Counted from the first letter of the stretch, positions 1 to 6,932 are shown. The stretch: 7,243 nt of DNA from an uncultured Eubacteriales bacterium (GCA_900322165.1 ONYR01000334.1:1-7243), one strand, 5' to 3'. The notes: generated by a model from the letters alone, not told the origin. Program-made: numbers and translations.

Positions 1-14
1 GCTGGATCAAAACC

Positions 15-398
15 ATGCAGAAAGAAAAGAACACCATGGAAAACAGTAAGAAACCTGTCACACATACTCACGTGGACGCGAATGGAATCACCGTTACACA
101 TACCCATATTTGTGAAACCTCTCACCATGGTCATTATCATGACCCGGAAGAGAAGAAGCGTCAGCTGAACCGTTTAGCAAGGGCTGCAGGGCATCTGAAC
201 CATGTGAAAATGATGATGGAGAACGATGAAGACTGTGCGGAAGTGCTGACACAGCTGACTGCGGTGATCGCTGCGCTGCGTGGTCTTGGCAAAGAGATCA
301 TCAATGAACATATGACACACTGCATTACACACGCGATTGAAGATGGTGATCTCGCTAAAGTCGAAGAGTTCAAAAAAGCCGTACAGAAATTTGTGTAA
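15..398 (+). CDS. CsoR/RcnR-family metal-sensing transcriptional repressor with His-rich N-terminal arm
   Basis: This is a small all-helical DNA-binding repressor (DUF156 family) that in known members releases operator DNA on binding Cu(I), Ni(II)/Co(II) or another inducer. Residues 48-127 form the family core (RLARAAGHLNHV, then DEDCAEVLTQLTAV). Cys74, His99 and Cys103 keep the 25- and 4-residue spacing of the Cys-His-Cys copper site of CsoR. An N-terminal arm (residues 15-42) is unusual: it holds two VTHTH repeats and an SHHGHYH cluster, giving eight His and one Cys. At 127 residues it is longer than typical CsoR (about 90-120). The start is uncertain: ATG at 15 has no clear ribosome binding site, ATG at 36 follows a purine-rich AAAGAAAAG, and the frame is still open to the window edge, so the true start may lie upstream. 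All options keep the His arm. It ends at a terminator, so any operon partner probably lies upstream and out of view. The family call is firm; the metal is not known. Confidence 0.9.
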   Translation: MQKEKNTMENSKKPVTHTHVDANGITVTHTHICETSHHGHYHDPEEKKRQLNRLARAAGHLNHVKMMMENDEDCAEVLTQLTAVIAALRGLGKEIINEHMTHCITHAIEDGDLAKVEEFKKAVQKFV

Positions 399-414
399 AC
401 CATAAAGAAATAAT

Positions 415-442
415 ATCTCACCGGATAGTCGTGAGATTTTTT
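415..442 (+). terminator. Intrinsic terminator after the metal-sensing repressor
   Basis: A 7-bp perfect stem pairs ATCTCAC (415-421) with GTGAGAT (431-437) around a 9-nt loop and runs straight into a T-run (437-442). It begins 17 bp after the repressor stop codon. It suggests that the repressor gene and the downstream hydrolase gene are transcribed separately. The stem is short, so termination may be partial. Confidence 0.75.
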
Positions 443-478
443 GTCTAATGTGCACAATTATCCATTTATTATAATCCA

Positions 479-506
479 TTTTATTTGCAATTCGCTCTAA
501 TATAAT
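479..506 (+). promoter_or_regulatory. Tentative promoter for the hydrolase/membrane gene
   Basis: A perfect TATAAT lies at 501-506, 40 bp before the hydrolase start codon. The best-placed -35 is only TTTTAT (479-484, 16-bp spacer), a poor match to TTGACA, and there is no TG of an extended -10. The region is AT-rich and follows the repressor terminator, so a promoter is expected here. The exact element is uncertain. Confidence 0.4.
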
Positions 507-545
507 GAAATCATCCTATTCAAAATTTAAAAGGAGAAGTGCGTC

Positions 546-2390
546 ATGAAAAAGCAGAGTCAGATCATGTTATGTATCAGTCTGTGCCTTTGCCTGATCA
601 GCATCGTCTTTGCTGGTGCGATCCAAACCGACTGGGGCAAGGTGGACATGTCAGAGATTTCTCTTGAAACACCGGCCGGAACGCTGACCGGATATCTTTT
701 CAGGCCGGACAGTGCGACAAAAGACAATCCCGCTCCTGCGGTCGTAGCGAGCCATGGTTACCTCAACAACCGTGAAATGCAGGACTGCAACTATGTGGAG
801 CTGGCACGCCGCGGCTATGTCGTGATCGCGATGAATGCCTACGCTCACGGTGATTCAGATGTTGCCAGAACAGATTACGAGGAGACTCCGGAAGTTCGAT
901 CCGGCGGCATGATCGAGTTTGTACGCTATCTGGCAACCCTTGAATATGTCGATGCTTCGAAGATCGGTGTCACCGGTCACTCGATGGGCGGCGGCTATAC
1001 CACGACAACAATGCACTATTTCAGTTCGCTGGAATATGAAGCGCTCGAGGCAGGGATGGACCCTGTGGAGGCTCATAAGCTGAATCTTGTCAATACCGGT
1101 GTTGTCGTCGGTAACTATCCGTCGGTCATTGCTTCCGAAGAAAAAGCTTTGCTCTGCAATGTGGCAATAATCGAAGGCATCTATGATGAATTCATGGCTT
1201 CGACGAGTCTCGAGATGCTGACCTCCGATCTGTCTCACAAGACACTGAATCTCCAGACCGGCCTTACCGTTGACGGAGCCATCGAAGAGGGCAAATTCTA
1301 CACCAACCCAGACAACGGATACAGCATTGCCTTTTACAATCCGCCTCAGTTCCACGCGACGAACCATTTCTCGACCAAGGTCGTGAATTATCTTTTGACT
1401 GCCTTTGATCATTCCATGCCGATGCCGCATGCCATCGCTCCGAGCCAGCAGGTATGGACGCTCAAGGAACTGTTCAACCTGATCGGCCTGATCGGTATGG
1501 TGCTGTTTATCGTACCGTTTACGGACTTCCTGCTGTCCACCCGCTTCTTCCGTGATCTTAAGGAGGAGGGAGAGCTTTACGAGGCTCCGGCCAAGATCGG
1601 AGGCTATGTTGCCAACAATGTCGTGGTCGGTTTGATCAACACGCTGCTGACCGTGCCGTTCCTTTTGGTGGGTTATCTTCTGCTTATTACACCGCTTTGG
1701 CCGCAGGATACGACCGGCGGTGTCGGTCTCTGGTGCGTGATCTGCGGTGTCGTTGCCTTGATCGGTCTTCGAAAGAGCTTTGGCAAATTCAAAGGGCAGG
1801 GCGAAGCACTCCACATCAAGACAAGCTGGAAGAAGTTCGGAAAATACGCTTTGCTGGGACTGATCGTTTCCGTTTGCACCTACGGGCTTGTGTTCCTCGC
1901 GGATTATATCAACCAGACCGATTTCCGTATCTGGTCCTTTGATATCCGTGTATTCTCCGCAAGCAAGATCTGGGTCGCGATCAAGTATCTCCCGTTCTTT
2001 GCCTGCTACTATGTTGTGAACGCGCTGGCAGTCTCACGTTCGTCCTTCAAGACCTGGTCGGAGGGCAAACAGATGCTTGTCACCTCACTGTTCAACATCA
2101 TGGCTCCGGCGCTGATCCTGATCATCACCTATGTGCCGACCTTGTTCCTGCACAAGACGCTTTGGGTCGCTCTTCTTTACGGGCAGGGCGGTGCGCTGAG
2201 CCTGCTGGTTTCAGCCATGGCGCTGATTCCGATCCTGATGATCCCGTTTGTACCGATTCTGGCGATCGCTGCCTGCCTTGGCGTGAAGCTTTACCGCCGC
2301 ACCAACAGCATCTGGCCGGCTGCCATCATCAACACGCTGATGGTCACCATGATCACGATCGCGAACACCTCCTTCAGCTTCCCGTATTAA
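546..2390 (+). CDS. Alpha/beta-hydrolase domain fused to a polytopic membrane domain
   Basis: The 614-residue protein has two parts. Residues 7-25 are a hydrophobic signal anchor. Residues 35-290 form an alpha/beta-hydrolase (dienelactone hydrolase/acyl-peptidase-like) with oxyanion HGY at 70-72, nucleophile elbow GHSMGG (Ser146), likely acid Asp214 in EGIYDEF and likely base His274 (or His270). Residues 312-606 carry about eight membrane segments (near 312-331, 356-384, 392-408, 433-453, 475-497, 511-535, 550-578, 587-606). Basic loops (RFFRDLK, RKSFGKFK, SRSSFK, KLYRR) alternate consistently with a cytoplasmic N-terminus and an extracytoplasmic hydrolase. The start is set by AAGGAGAAG (531-539), about 9 bp before ATG. 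Substrate is unknown; an esterase, lipase or peptidase role on envelope material is plausible but inferred. No terminator is evident after the stop, although the next gene has its own promoter. Confidence 0.88.
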   Translation: MKKQSQIMLCISLCLCLISIVFAGAIQTDWGKVDMSEISLETPAGTLTGYLFRPDSATKDNPAPAVVASHGYLNNREMQDCNYVELARRGYVVIAMNAYAHGDSDVARTDYEETPEVRSGGMIEFVRYLATLEYVDASKIGVTGHSMGGGYTTTTMHYFSSLEYEALEAGMDPVEAHKLNLVNTGVVVGNYPSVIASEEKALLCNVAIIEGIYDEFMASTSLEMLTSDLSHKTLNLQTGLTVDGAIEEGKFYTNPDNGYSIAFYNPPQFHATNHFSTKVVNYLLTAFDHSMPMPHAIAPSQQVWTLKELFNLIGLIGMVLFIVPFTDFLLSTRFFRDLKEEGELYEAPAKIGGYVANNVVVGLINTLLTVPFLLVGYLLLITPLWPQDTTGGVGLWCVICGVVALIGLRKSFGKFKGQGEALHIKTSWKKFGKYALLGLIVSVCTYGLVFLADYINQTDFRIWSFDIRVFSASKIWVAIKYLPFFACYYVVNALAVSRSSFKTWSEGKQMLVTSLFNIMAPALILIITYVPTLFLHKTLWVALLYGQGGALSLLVSAMALIPILMIPFVPILAIAACLGVKLYRRTNSIWPAAIINTLMVTMITIANTSFSFPY

Positions 2391-2401
2391 GGTTCCCTCG
2401 C

Positions 2402-2430
2402 TTGTTTTCCTTCCGCAGGTTTGCTATAAT
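2402..2430 (+). promoter_or_regulatory. Sigma-A-like promoter for the HAD phosphatase gene
   Basis: TTGTTT (2402-2407) and a perfect TATAAT (2425-2430) are separated by 17 bp. Transcription would start near 2437, giving a leader of about 50 nt before the ATG at 2487. The leader holds a weak inverted repeat, GCTGAT (2435-2440) with ATCAGC (2457-2462). The -35 begins just 12 bp after the upstream stop codon. Confidence 0.7.
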
Positions 2431-2486
2431 CACGGCTGATTGATCTGTCCGTTTGGATCAGCATTGTGGGGAAGGATAAATGCATC

Positions 2487-3143
2487 ATGTTTAAAGCCAT
2501 TGTATTTGACATGGACGGGGTTTTGTTCGATACGGAAACCGTGTCGCTAGCCTCCTGGAAGGAAACCGCGCCGGCCTTTGGGATCGATGAGCCATCGATC
2601 ATCCGGGCTCATACCGGCTGTATCGGCTTAAACCGCAACGACGGCTATGCCTGGCTGAGAAAGTGCTTTGGCCAATCGTTTGAATCCGAGCGTTTTCTTG
2701 ACACCTGCAAGGTGGCTTTTGACCGCAGGGTGCATGAGGATCTTCCGCTGAAAAAAGGCACTCGCGAGATCCTTTCTTACCTGAAGGAGCATCATATTCC
2801 GACTGCGATCTGTTCTTCGACCGCGGTTCCGGTGATTCTCGAACATCTGGAGCAGACGGGACTCACCGAGTACTTTGACCGGATCATCGGCGGCAATATG
2901 GTGCTTCACAGCAAGCCGCAGCCGGATATCTATCTCAAGGCCTGTGAGACGTTGGGATTTGAGCCGAAGGACTGCATCGGCGTGGAGGATTCTCCGAACG
3001 GCATTCATTCTTCCGCAGCGGCCGGGCTCATGACGGTCATGGTTCCGGATCTTGTCGCGCCGAGTGAGGAACTGCGCAGTCTTTGTCTGAGGGTCGATGA
3101 GAGTCTGCTGAGTCTGTTGGATTATCTGCGTTCTCTGGAATGA
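2487..3143 (+). CDS. HAD-superfamily hydrolase, beta-phosphoglucomutase/phosphatase-like (subfamily IA)
   Basis: This 218-residue cytosolic protein has all four HAD motifs. Motif I is FDMDGVLFD (nucleophile Asp8, acid/base Asp10); motif II ends at Ser110 in AICSST; motif III is Lys143 in SKPQPDIY; motif IV is GVEDSPNG (Glu167, Asp168), which binds Mg2+. A helical cap lies at about residues 16-85, as in the beta-phosphoglucomutase/phosphoglycolate phosphatase group. Members remove or shift phosphate on small sugars or nucleotides through a phospho-aspartate intermediate. The substrate cannot be read from sequence. The ATG at 2487 is preferred because GGGGAAGGAT (2468-2477) ends 9 bp upstream. 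A GTG at 2466 would add seven residues and absorb this ribosome binding site. The gene has its own promoter and ends at a strong terminator, so it is probably monocistronic. Confidence 0.92.
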   Translation: MFKAIVFDMDGVLFDTETVSLASWKETAPAFGIDEPSIIRAHTGCIGLNRNDGYAWLRKCFGQSFESERFLDTCKVAFDRRVHEDLPLKKGTREILSYLKEHHIPTAICSSTAVPVILEHLEQTGLTEYFDRIIGGNMVLHSKPQPDIYLKACETLGFEPKDCIGVEDSPNGIHSSAAAGLMTVMVPDLVAPSEELRSLCLRVDESLLSLLDYLRSLE

Positions 3144-3168
3144 TTCTTTAGCTATAATAAAAGTATAT

Positions 3169-3206
3169 AAAAAGTCACTCAAGCCATGGGTTTGAGTGAC
3201 TTTTTT
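3169..3206. terminator. Bidirectional intrinsic terminator between convergent genes
   Basis: A near-perfect hairpin pairs 3169-3185 with 3189-3205 (17 pairs including one G-T), with a 3-nt loop. AAAAAGTCACTCAA is mirrored by TTGAGTGACTTTTT. The + strand reads a T-run at 3201-3206 after the stem, and the - strand reads five T from A3169-A3173. It therefore serves the HAD gene (stop at 3143) and the convergent ABC-F gene (stop at 3214), only 8 bp beyond the T-run. Confidence 0.92.
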
Positions 3207-3213
3207 CGTTGTT

Positions 3214-5112
3214 TCAGTTTTCCTGGTCTTTGATTTCTTCGGAGAGTGCGTCCCATTCTTCCATGCTGGCCATGTTTTCTTCTTCGAGTTCTTCGATCCT
3301 TGTTTCGAGCTCTTTGTAGGCACTGGCGGAAGAGTAGTATTTCGGCTGCAGCATTTTAGCCTTGATCTCTTCGATTTCGGTTTCGTTTTGGTTGATGGCT
3401 TCTTCAAGCTTGCGCATGCGCGCTTTTTTCTTTCTCAGCTCGCTCGACGCCATGCGCTGACGGTCAAAGGAGATCTTGTTTTCCGTCGGGGCAGCGGCGG
3501 CTTTGACTTCCTCTTCGATCCGTCGGTGCTCCAGATAGAAATCATAGTTACCAAGGTAGGGAACCATCTGATCCGGTCTCAGCTCAAGCACCCGATCCGC
3601 CACCTGATTGATAAAGTAGCGGTCGTGAGAGATGAAGAGCAGGGTCCCTTCGTAGGATCGCAGATTCGTTTCCAAAACTTCACGGGAATTGATATCAAGA
3701 TGGTTGGTCGGCTCATCAAGCAGAAGGAAATTCGCATTGCCAAGCATGATCTTGCAAAGCGAAACACGGGCTTTTTCACCACCGGAGAGGTTTTTGATCT
3801 CTTTGAATACATCCTCACCGCGGAAAAGGAAGCAGCCGAGGATATTGCGGATCTCCGGGATCGTCAGATTCGGATAGGTATCGTAGATCTCGTTCAGGAT
3901 CGATTTTTCAGGCGAAAGATTCTCCTGTGTCTGATCATAGTAACCGGGGCGAACGTTGACACCCTTGTGAAGATCTCCGTAGGTGGGGGAGAGATAGCCC
4001 ATGATCATCTTAAACAGCGTTGTCTTTCCGATTCCGTTCGCTCCGATGAGCGCGACCTTTTCTCCTTTGCGGATCTCAAAATCCAACCCGTGGAACAGCT
4101 CATGACCGTCAAAGGCCATGGTTACCTGCTGACCGGTAAGGACAACCTCACCGCTTTCAATCGAAGGGGTGAGGTGCAGGCGCATCGAGGCATTAAGCTC
4201 TGTCGGGCGCTCGATCCGTTCCATCTTATCGAGCGCCTTTTCGCGGCTCTGAGCGCGTTTGATGAATTTCTCCATGCCGCGTCCACGAAGGTCACGGATG
4301 ATCGCTTCCTGACGCTTGATTTCCGTCTGCTGCGCTTCATAAGCGCGAAGATTGATCTTTTTGCGGAATTCCTTTGCTTCGATATAGAAAGAATAATTGC
4401 CGTTGTAGACGGTCGAGACACCGTTCTCGATCTCCATCGTCTTGGTGCAGAGACGATCGAGGAAATAACGGTCGTGGGAAATAATGATACAGGCACCTTT
4501 ATACGAGGTGAGGAAGCCCTCGAGCCATGTCAGCGACTCGATATCCAGATGGTTTGTCGGCTCGTCGAGCAGCAGAAGATCCGGGCTTTGCAGCAGAAGC
4601 TTGCCAAGCATGACTCTGGTTTTCTGACCGCCGGAGAGCGATTCGATCGGAAGCGTGTATTCGTTCTCAGAGAATCCGAGGCCGTTCAGCACGCCTCGCA
4701 CACGGCTGCGGTAGGCATAACCGTCCAGCTGTTCAAAGCGGTGGGTCAGCTCGGAATAGCGATCGAGAAGCGCCTCATCCGCGTTGTGCTGCATTTCCTC
4801 TTCCATAGTACGAAGCTTTGCCTCCATCTCCATCAGAGGCTTGAAGACGAGGAGAAGCTCCTCCTCGATACGGTTGGAGCTTTCATATTCGGCTACCTGA
4901 GGCAGATAGCCGATCTGAGCGTCTTTTCGAAGATATACCTGCCCCTCATCGGGGTCTTCTTTGCCGAGAATGATCCGGAAGAGAGTGGTCTTGCCGGCAC
5001 CGTTAATGCCGATCAGTGCCATTTTCTCCTTCTCTTCCAGATGAAAAGAGACATCCTTCAGCACCTCCTGCGGGAGATAGCTTTTCTGAATGCCGGATAC
5101 CGAAAGAATCAT
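3214..5112 (-). CDS. ABC-F family ATP-binding protein (YdiF/Uup-like ribosome-associated factor)
   Basis: The 632-residue protein contains two ABC ATPase domains and no membrane segments, the hallmark of ABC-F proteins that bind the ribosomal E site and act in translation or ribosome-targeting antibiotic protection. Domain 1 has Walker A GINGAGKT (35-42), signature LSGGQ (159-163), Walker B/D-loop LLLLDEPTNHLD and switch His213. A charged helical linker follows at about 235-320. Domain 2 has GANGIGKT (357-364), LSGGE (442-446), LLLLDEPTNHLD again and switch His496. Both catalytic glutamates are present. A charged C-terminal coiled coil covers about 550-632, as in Uup/YdiF-type members. AAAAGGAG at 5119-5126 sets the ATG. 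The overall layout fits a housekeeping ABC-F better than a Vga/Msr/Lsa resistance protein, but resistance cannot be excluded. It has its own promoter at 5177-5206 and shares the terminator at 3169-3206. Confidence 0.95.
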   Translation of the reverse strand: MILSVSGIQKSYLPQEVLKDVSFHLEEKEKMALIGINGAGKTTLFRIILGKEDPDEGQVYLRKDAQIGYLPQVAEYESSNRIEEELLLVFKPLMEMEAKLRTMEEEMQHNADEALLDRYSELTHRFEQLDGYAYRSRVRGVLNGLGFSENEYTLPIESLSGGQKTRVMLGKLLLQSPDLLLLDEPTNHLDIESLTWLEGFLTSYKGACIIISHDRYFLDRLCTKTMEIENGVSTVYNGNYSFYIEAKEFRKKINLRAYEAQQTEIKRQEAIIRDLRGRGMEKFIKRAQSREKALDKMERIERPTELNASMRLHLTPSIESGEVVLTGQQVTMAFDGHELFHGLDFEIRKGEKVALIGANGIGKTTLFKMIMGYLSPTYGDLHKGVNVRPGYYDQTQENLSPEKSILNEIYDTYPNLTIPEIRNILGCFLFRGEDVFKEIKNLSGGEKARVSLCKIMLGNANFLLLDEPTNHLDINSREVLETNLRSYEGTLLFISHDRYFINQVADRVLELRPDQMVPYLGNYDFYLEHRRIEEEVKAAAAPTENKISFDRQRMASSELRKKKARMRKLEEAINQNETEIEEIKAKMLQPKYYSSASAYKELETRIEELEEENMASMEEWDALSEEIKDQEN

Positions 5113-5153
5113 GTCGGACTCCTTTTCTGATTCGTCTCCGGCTTATACATCAT
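5109..5153 (-). other. Candidate 14-codon upstream reading frame in the ABC-F leader
   Basis: On the - strand, ATG at 5153-5151 opens a frame encoding MMYKPETNQKRSPT. Its TGA overlaps the ABC-F ATG in an ATGA junction (5112-5109). It starts about 17 nt after the predicted transcription start and contains the ABC-F ribosome binding site. Leader peptides are known to control several antibiotic-resistance ABC-F genes. Its own ribosome binding site is weak (only GGA immediately upstream), so it may be chance. Confidence 0.25.
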
Positions 5154-5176
5154 TCCGGAAACGCCATATTCACGGT

Positions 5177-5206
5177 ATTTTACCATAAGGCGAGCAAGCT
5201 TGACAA
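5177..5206 (-). promoter_or_regulatory. Promoter for the ABC-F gene
   Basis: On the - strand, TTGTCA (5206-5201) and TAAAAT (5182-5177) are separated by 18 bp. Transcription would begin near 5170, giving a leader of about 57 nt. The -35 overlaps the -35 of the opposite promoter at 5200-5228. Confidence 0.6.
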
Positions 5207-5228
5207 TAGCCATCACATCAACTATCAT
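5200..5228 (+). promoter_or_regulatory. Promoter for the M6-type metalloprotease gene
   Basis: A perfect TTGACA (5200-5205) is followed after 17 bp by TATCAT (5223-5228), a five-of-six match to TATAAT. The start of transcription would lie near 5235, about 39 nt before the protease ATG. This is a strong consensus match and lies back-to-back with the ABC-F promoter. Confidence 0.75.
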
Positions 5229-5235
5229 ACGTATG
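5226..5235. repeat. 10-bp palindrome at the protease transcription start
   Basis: CATACGTATG is a perfect inverted repeat. It overlaps the last three bases of the -10 box and reaches the predicted start of transcription, a common position for a repressor operator. Its length is short, so an operator role is only a possibility. Confidence 0.3.
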
Positions 5236-5273
5236 TTAAGCACTTATTAACCATTACGTTTAGGATTTGAAAC

Positions 5274-6932
5274 ATGAAACAGAAACTGTCTCTTTTTTTA
5301 TTGCTCTCGATCATTCTCGTAAGCCTTGCCCCTCTGAAGGCCTCCGCCGCAGTGACGGCCGGAATCACCGGGGACTCGCTCTTTTCCTCTCCGTACCTTC
5401 AGTCGAAGGGGAGCATGGGCGTTCTTGTCGTTCCGGTTCAGTTCGATGACGTTAAGTTTGAGGATGATGCGGAGAGCAATCTGGAAGAAGTGTTCCGCGG
5501 ATCCGGAACAGCTGATGCACCGTCCGTCAAAAACTACTTTGACAGAGCGTCCTATGGTTCATTATATCTCGACGTCATTGTGCAGCGCCCGGTAACACTG
5601 CATCCCAGCCGCAGCGCCTATGAGAACAATCTGGAGGGCATGATCGAGGATGCGCTTGATATTATTGTTGAATACCGCGAAGTAAATCTGTATCAGTTTG
5701 ACGAAAACTACGACGGGTATTTTGATGCCTTGTATTTTGTCTTTGCAGGCGATGTCGGTGCGAACGGTTCCTTCTGGTGGCCGCATACCGAAACGTATTT
5801 TAATGATTTCGAAGCAGGTGGTGTGCAGATCGCCGGCTGTTCGTTCCTGTCCTATGAAATGCTGATGAACGGTACCGTTTTGGAGCAGTATACGGCGATC
5901 CATGAGACCGGACATCTCCTTGGTCTGACGGACTATTACGCTTCCGGAACCGCTTCCGGCACCGGTGCGGATGTCATGATGGACCGCAATAAGGGCGATG
6001 AAGACTGTTTTTCCAAAATGCTGCTCGGATGGACCGTGCCCCAGACGACTACCGCATCGGGAACCTTCTCTCTTGAGAGTGAATCGGTCACTTCCGATGC
6101 ACTGATCATTGCGCCTCCGACATGGGACGGAAATATTCTTTCGGAGTATTTCATGGTCGAATATGTCACTCCCGAAGCGAATCAGTCCGTGCATGATCTT
6201 CCCGAGGAGGGCGCGATTCGCCTCTGGCACGTCAACGCGGCGACATCCACGTTTACCAATGACATTACTTCCGATATGTTTAAGGCGGATAACCAGTCTC
6301 AAGGCGCCAAGCTCCTGCAGATCGTGAATCCGTCGGTTCAGTGGTACGCTCCGGGAAGTGTGATCGATTCCACTGATCTCAAATATGTCAACGGCAGTGA
6401 CTCCGGCATTCAGATCCGCTTTGATGCGGTGGAAGACGGTGAGGCGCAGCTGACGGTCACGTACGCTTCAGACGGAGCCACAGGAGAATCCTCGGAAAGC
6501 TCGGAGACATCCGAATCCTCTGAAGCTTCGGAATCTTCGTCAGAAGCCGAGTCCTCCGATACTTCCGCCGAGACCTCAGAAAGCTCAGGTTCTTCAGAGC
6601 AGGCCGGCTCCTCAGAGAATGGTTCAGGCGAAGGCGAAAATGAATCCACAGGTTCTGCAGAGACCTCGGCCGAAACCTCCGGTGAGTCTCAGTCTGAAAA
6701 CGAAGAGTCAACCGCATCTGCTTCGGAAGAGAGCTCTTCCTCCCGCTTCAGCGTGACAACGGAAGAAGCATCGGATATGAACATGGAAAACGGCGATGTT
6801 CAGCCTCGCCGGCTGACACCCGCCGTCGGCATCGCGATCGTGCTTGTGTTCGTTCTCTGTTACTTCCTGCTGCGCGATTCATCGAAGCACAGGACAAAGC
6901 CGAGACGGAGAAAGAGACGCGGGTCTCATTGA
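5274..6932 (+). CDS. Secreted, membrane-anchored M6-type zinc metalloprotease
   Basis: The 552-residue precursor begins with a signal peptide (residues 1-25, cleavage probably after ASA). The catalytic domain spans about residues 45-400. It holds AIHETGHLLGLTDYY at 208-222, in which His210 and His214 bind zinc, Glu211 is the catalytic base and Asp220 sits where the third ligand of HExxHxxGxxD/H proteases lies. A DVMMDRN segment follows, resembling a Met-turn, and DENYDGYFD (143-151) resembles a calcium-binding loop. These features fit the immune inhibitor A (M6) family. Residues 401-490 are a Ser/Glu/Thr/Ala-rich stalk, then a membrane helix (about 515-533) and a short Arg/Lys-rich tail. There is no LPXTG, so anchoring is by the helix, not sortase. 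The ribosome binding site is AGGA (5262-5265), 8 bp before ATG. No terminator precedes secD. The protein substrate is unknown; host or competitor proteins are possible. Confidence 0.9.
   Translation: MKQKLSLFLLLSIILVSLAPLKASAAVTAGITGDSLFSSPYLQSKGSMGVLVVPVQFDDVKFEDDAESNLEEVFRGSGTADAPSVKNYFDRASYGSLYLDVIVQRPVTLHPSRSAYENNLEGMIEDALDIIVEYREVNLYQFDENYDGYFDALYFVFAGDVGANGSFWWPHTETYFNDFEAGGVQIAGCSFLSYEMLMNGTVLEQYTAIHETGHLLGLTDYYASGTASGTGADVMMDRNKGDEDCFSKMLLGWTVPQTTTASGTFSLESESVTSDALIIAPPTWDGNILSEYFMVEYVTPEANQSVHDLPEEGAIRLWHVNAATSTFTNDITSDMFKADNQSQGAKLLQIVNPSVQWYAPGSVIDSTDLKYVNGSDSGIQIRFDAVEDGEAQLTVTYASDGATGESSESSETSESSEASESSSEAESSDTSAETSESSGSSEQAGSSENGSGEGENESTGSAETSAETSGESQSENEESTASASEESSSSRFSVTTEEASDMNMENGDVQPRRLTPAVGIAIVLVFVLCYFLLRDSSKHRTKPRRRKRRGSH
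6474..6743 (+). repeat. Low-complexity Ser/Glu-rich coding repeat in the protease stalk
   Basis: About 90 codons (residues 401-490) alternate Ser with Glu, Thr and Ala in degenerate SSE/TSE units. Serine is written with mixed codons (TCC, TCG, TCT, TCA, AGC), which suggests a long-maintained acidic spacer rather than a recent DNA slippage expansion. Such stalks hold surface enzymes away from the membrane and are often glycosylated; glycosylation is not shown here. Confidence 0.8.

Noticed and set aside
470..490. A second TATAAT at 470-475 and a TTGCAA at 485-490 before the hydrolase gene.
   Set aside because: The first TATAAT has no acceptable -35 at the right distance. TTGCAA is only 10 bp from the TATAAT at 501, too close to form a promoter.
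855..1814. A 319-codon open frame on the - strand inside the hydrolase gene.
   Set aside because: It lies wholly opposite a gene with clear catalytic motifs and membrane helices, and its translation shows no domain or signal.
2466..2486. GTG at 2466 as the start of the HAD protein.
   Set aside because: It would put the good ribosome binding site (2468-2477) inside the gene and add seven residues ahead of the strand that normally begins HAD proteins.
3153..3158. TATAAT just after the HAD gene.
   Set aside because: No -35 match lies 16-18 bp upstream, and any transcript would run at once into the terminator at 3169-3206.
3196..5130. A 644-codon open frame on the + strand, antisense to the ABC-F gene and slightly longer than it.
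   Set aside because: The opposite strand carries every ABC-F motif twice, while this frame gives a composition with no recognisable domain and has no ribosome binding site. It starts inside the terminator hairpin and is explained by codon bias of the real gene.
6410..6717. Two - strand open frames opposite the Ser/Glu-rich stalk.
   Set aside because: The reverse complement of Ser/Glu codons is naturally stop-poor and gives mirror low-complexity peptides.
6816..6932. A sortase (LPXTG-like) anchor at the protease C-terminus.
   Set aside because: The residues before the membrane helix are RRLTPAVG, with no LPXTG or close variant.
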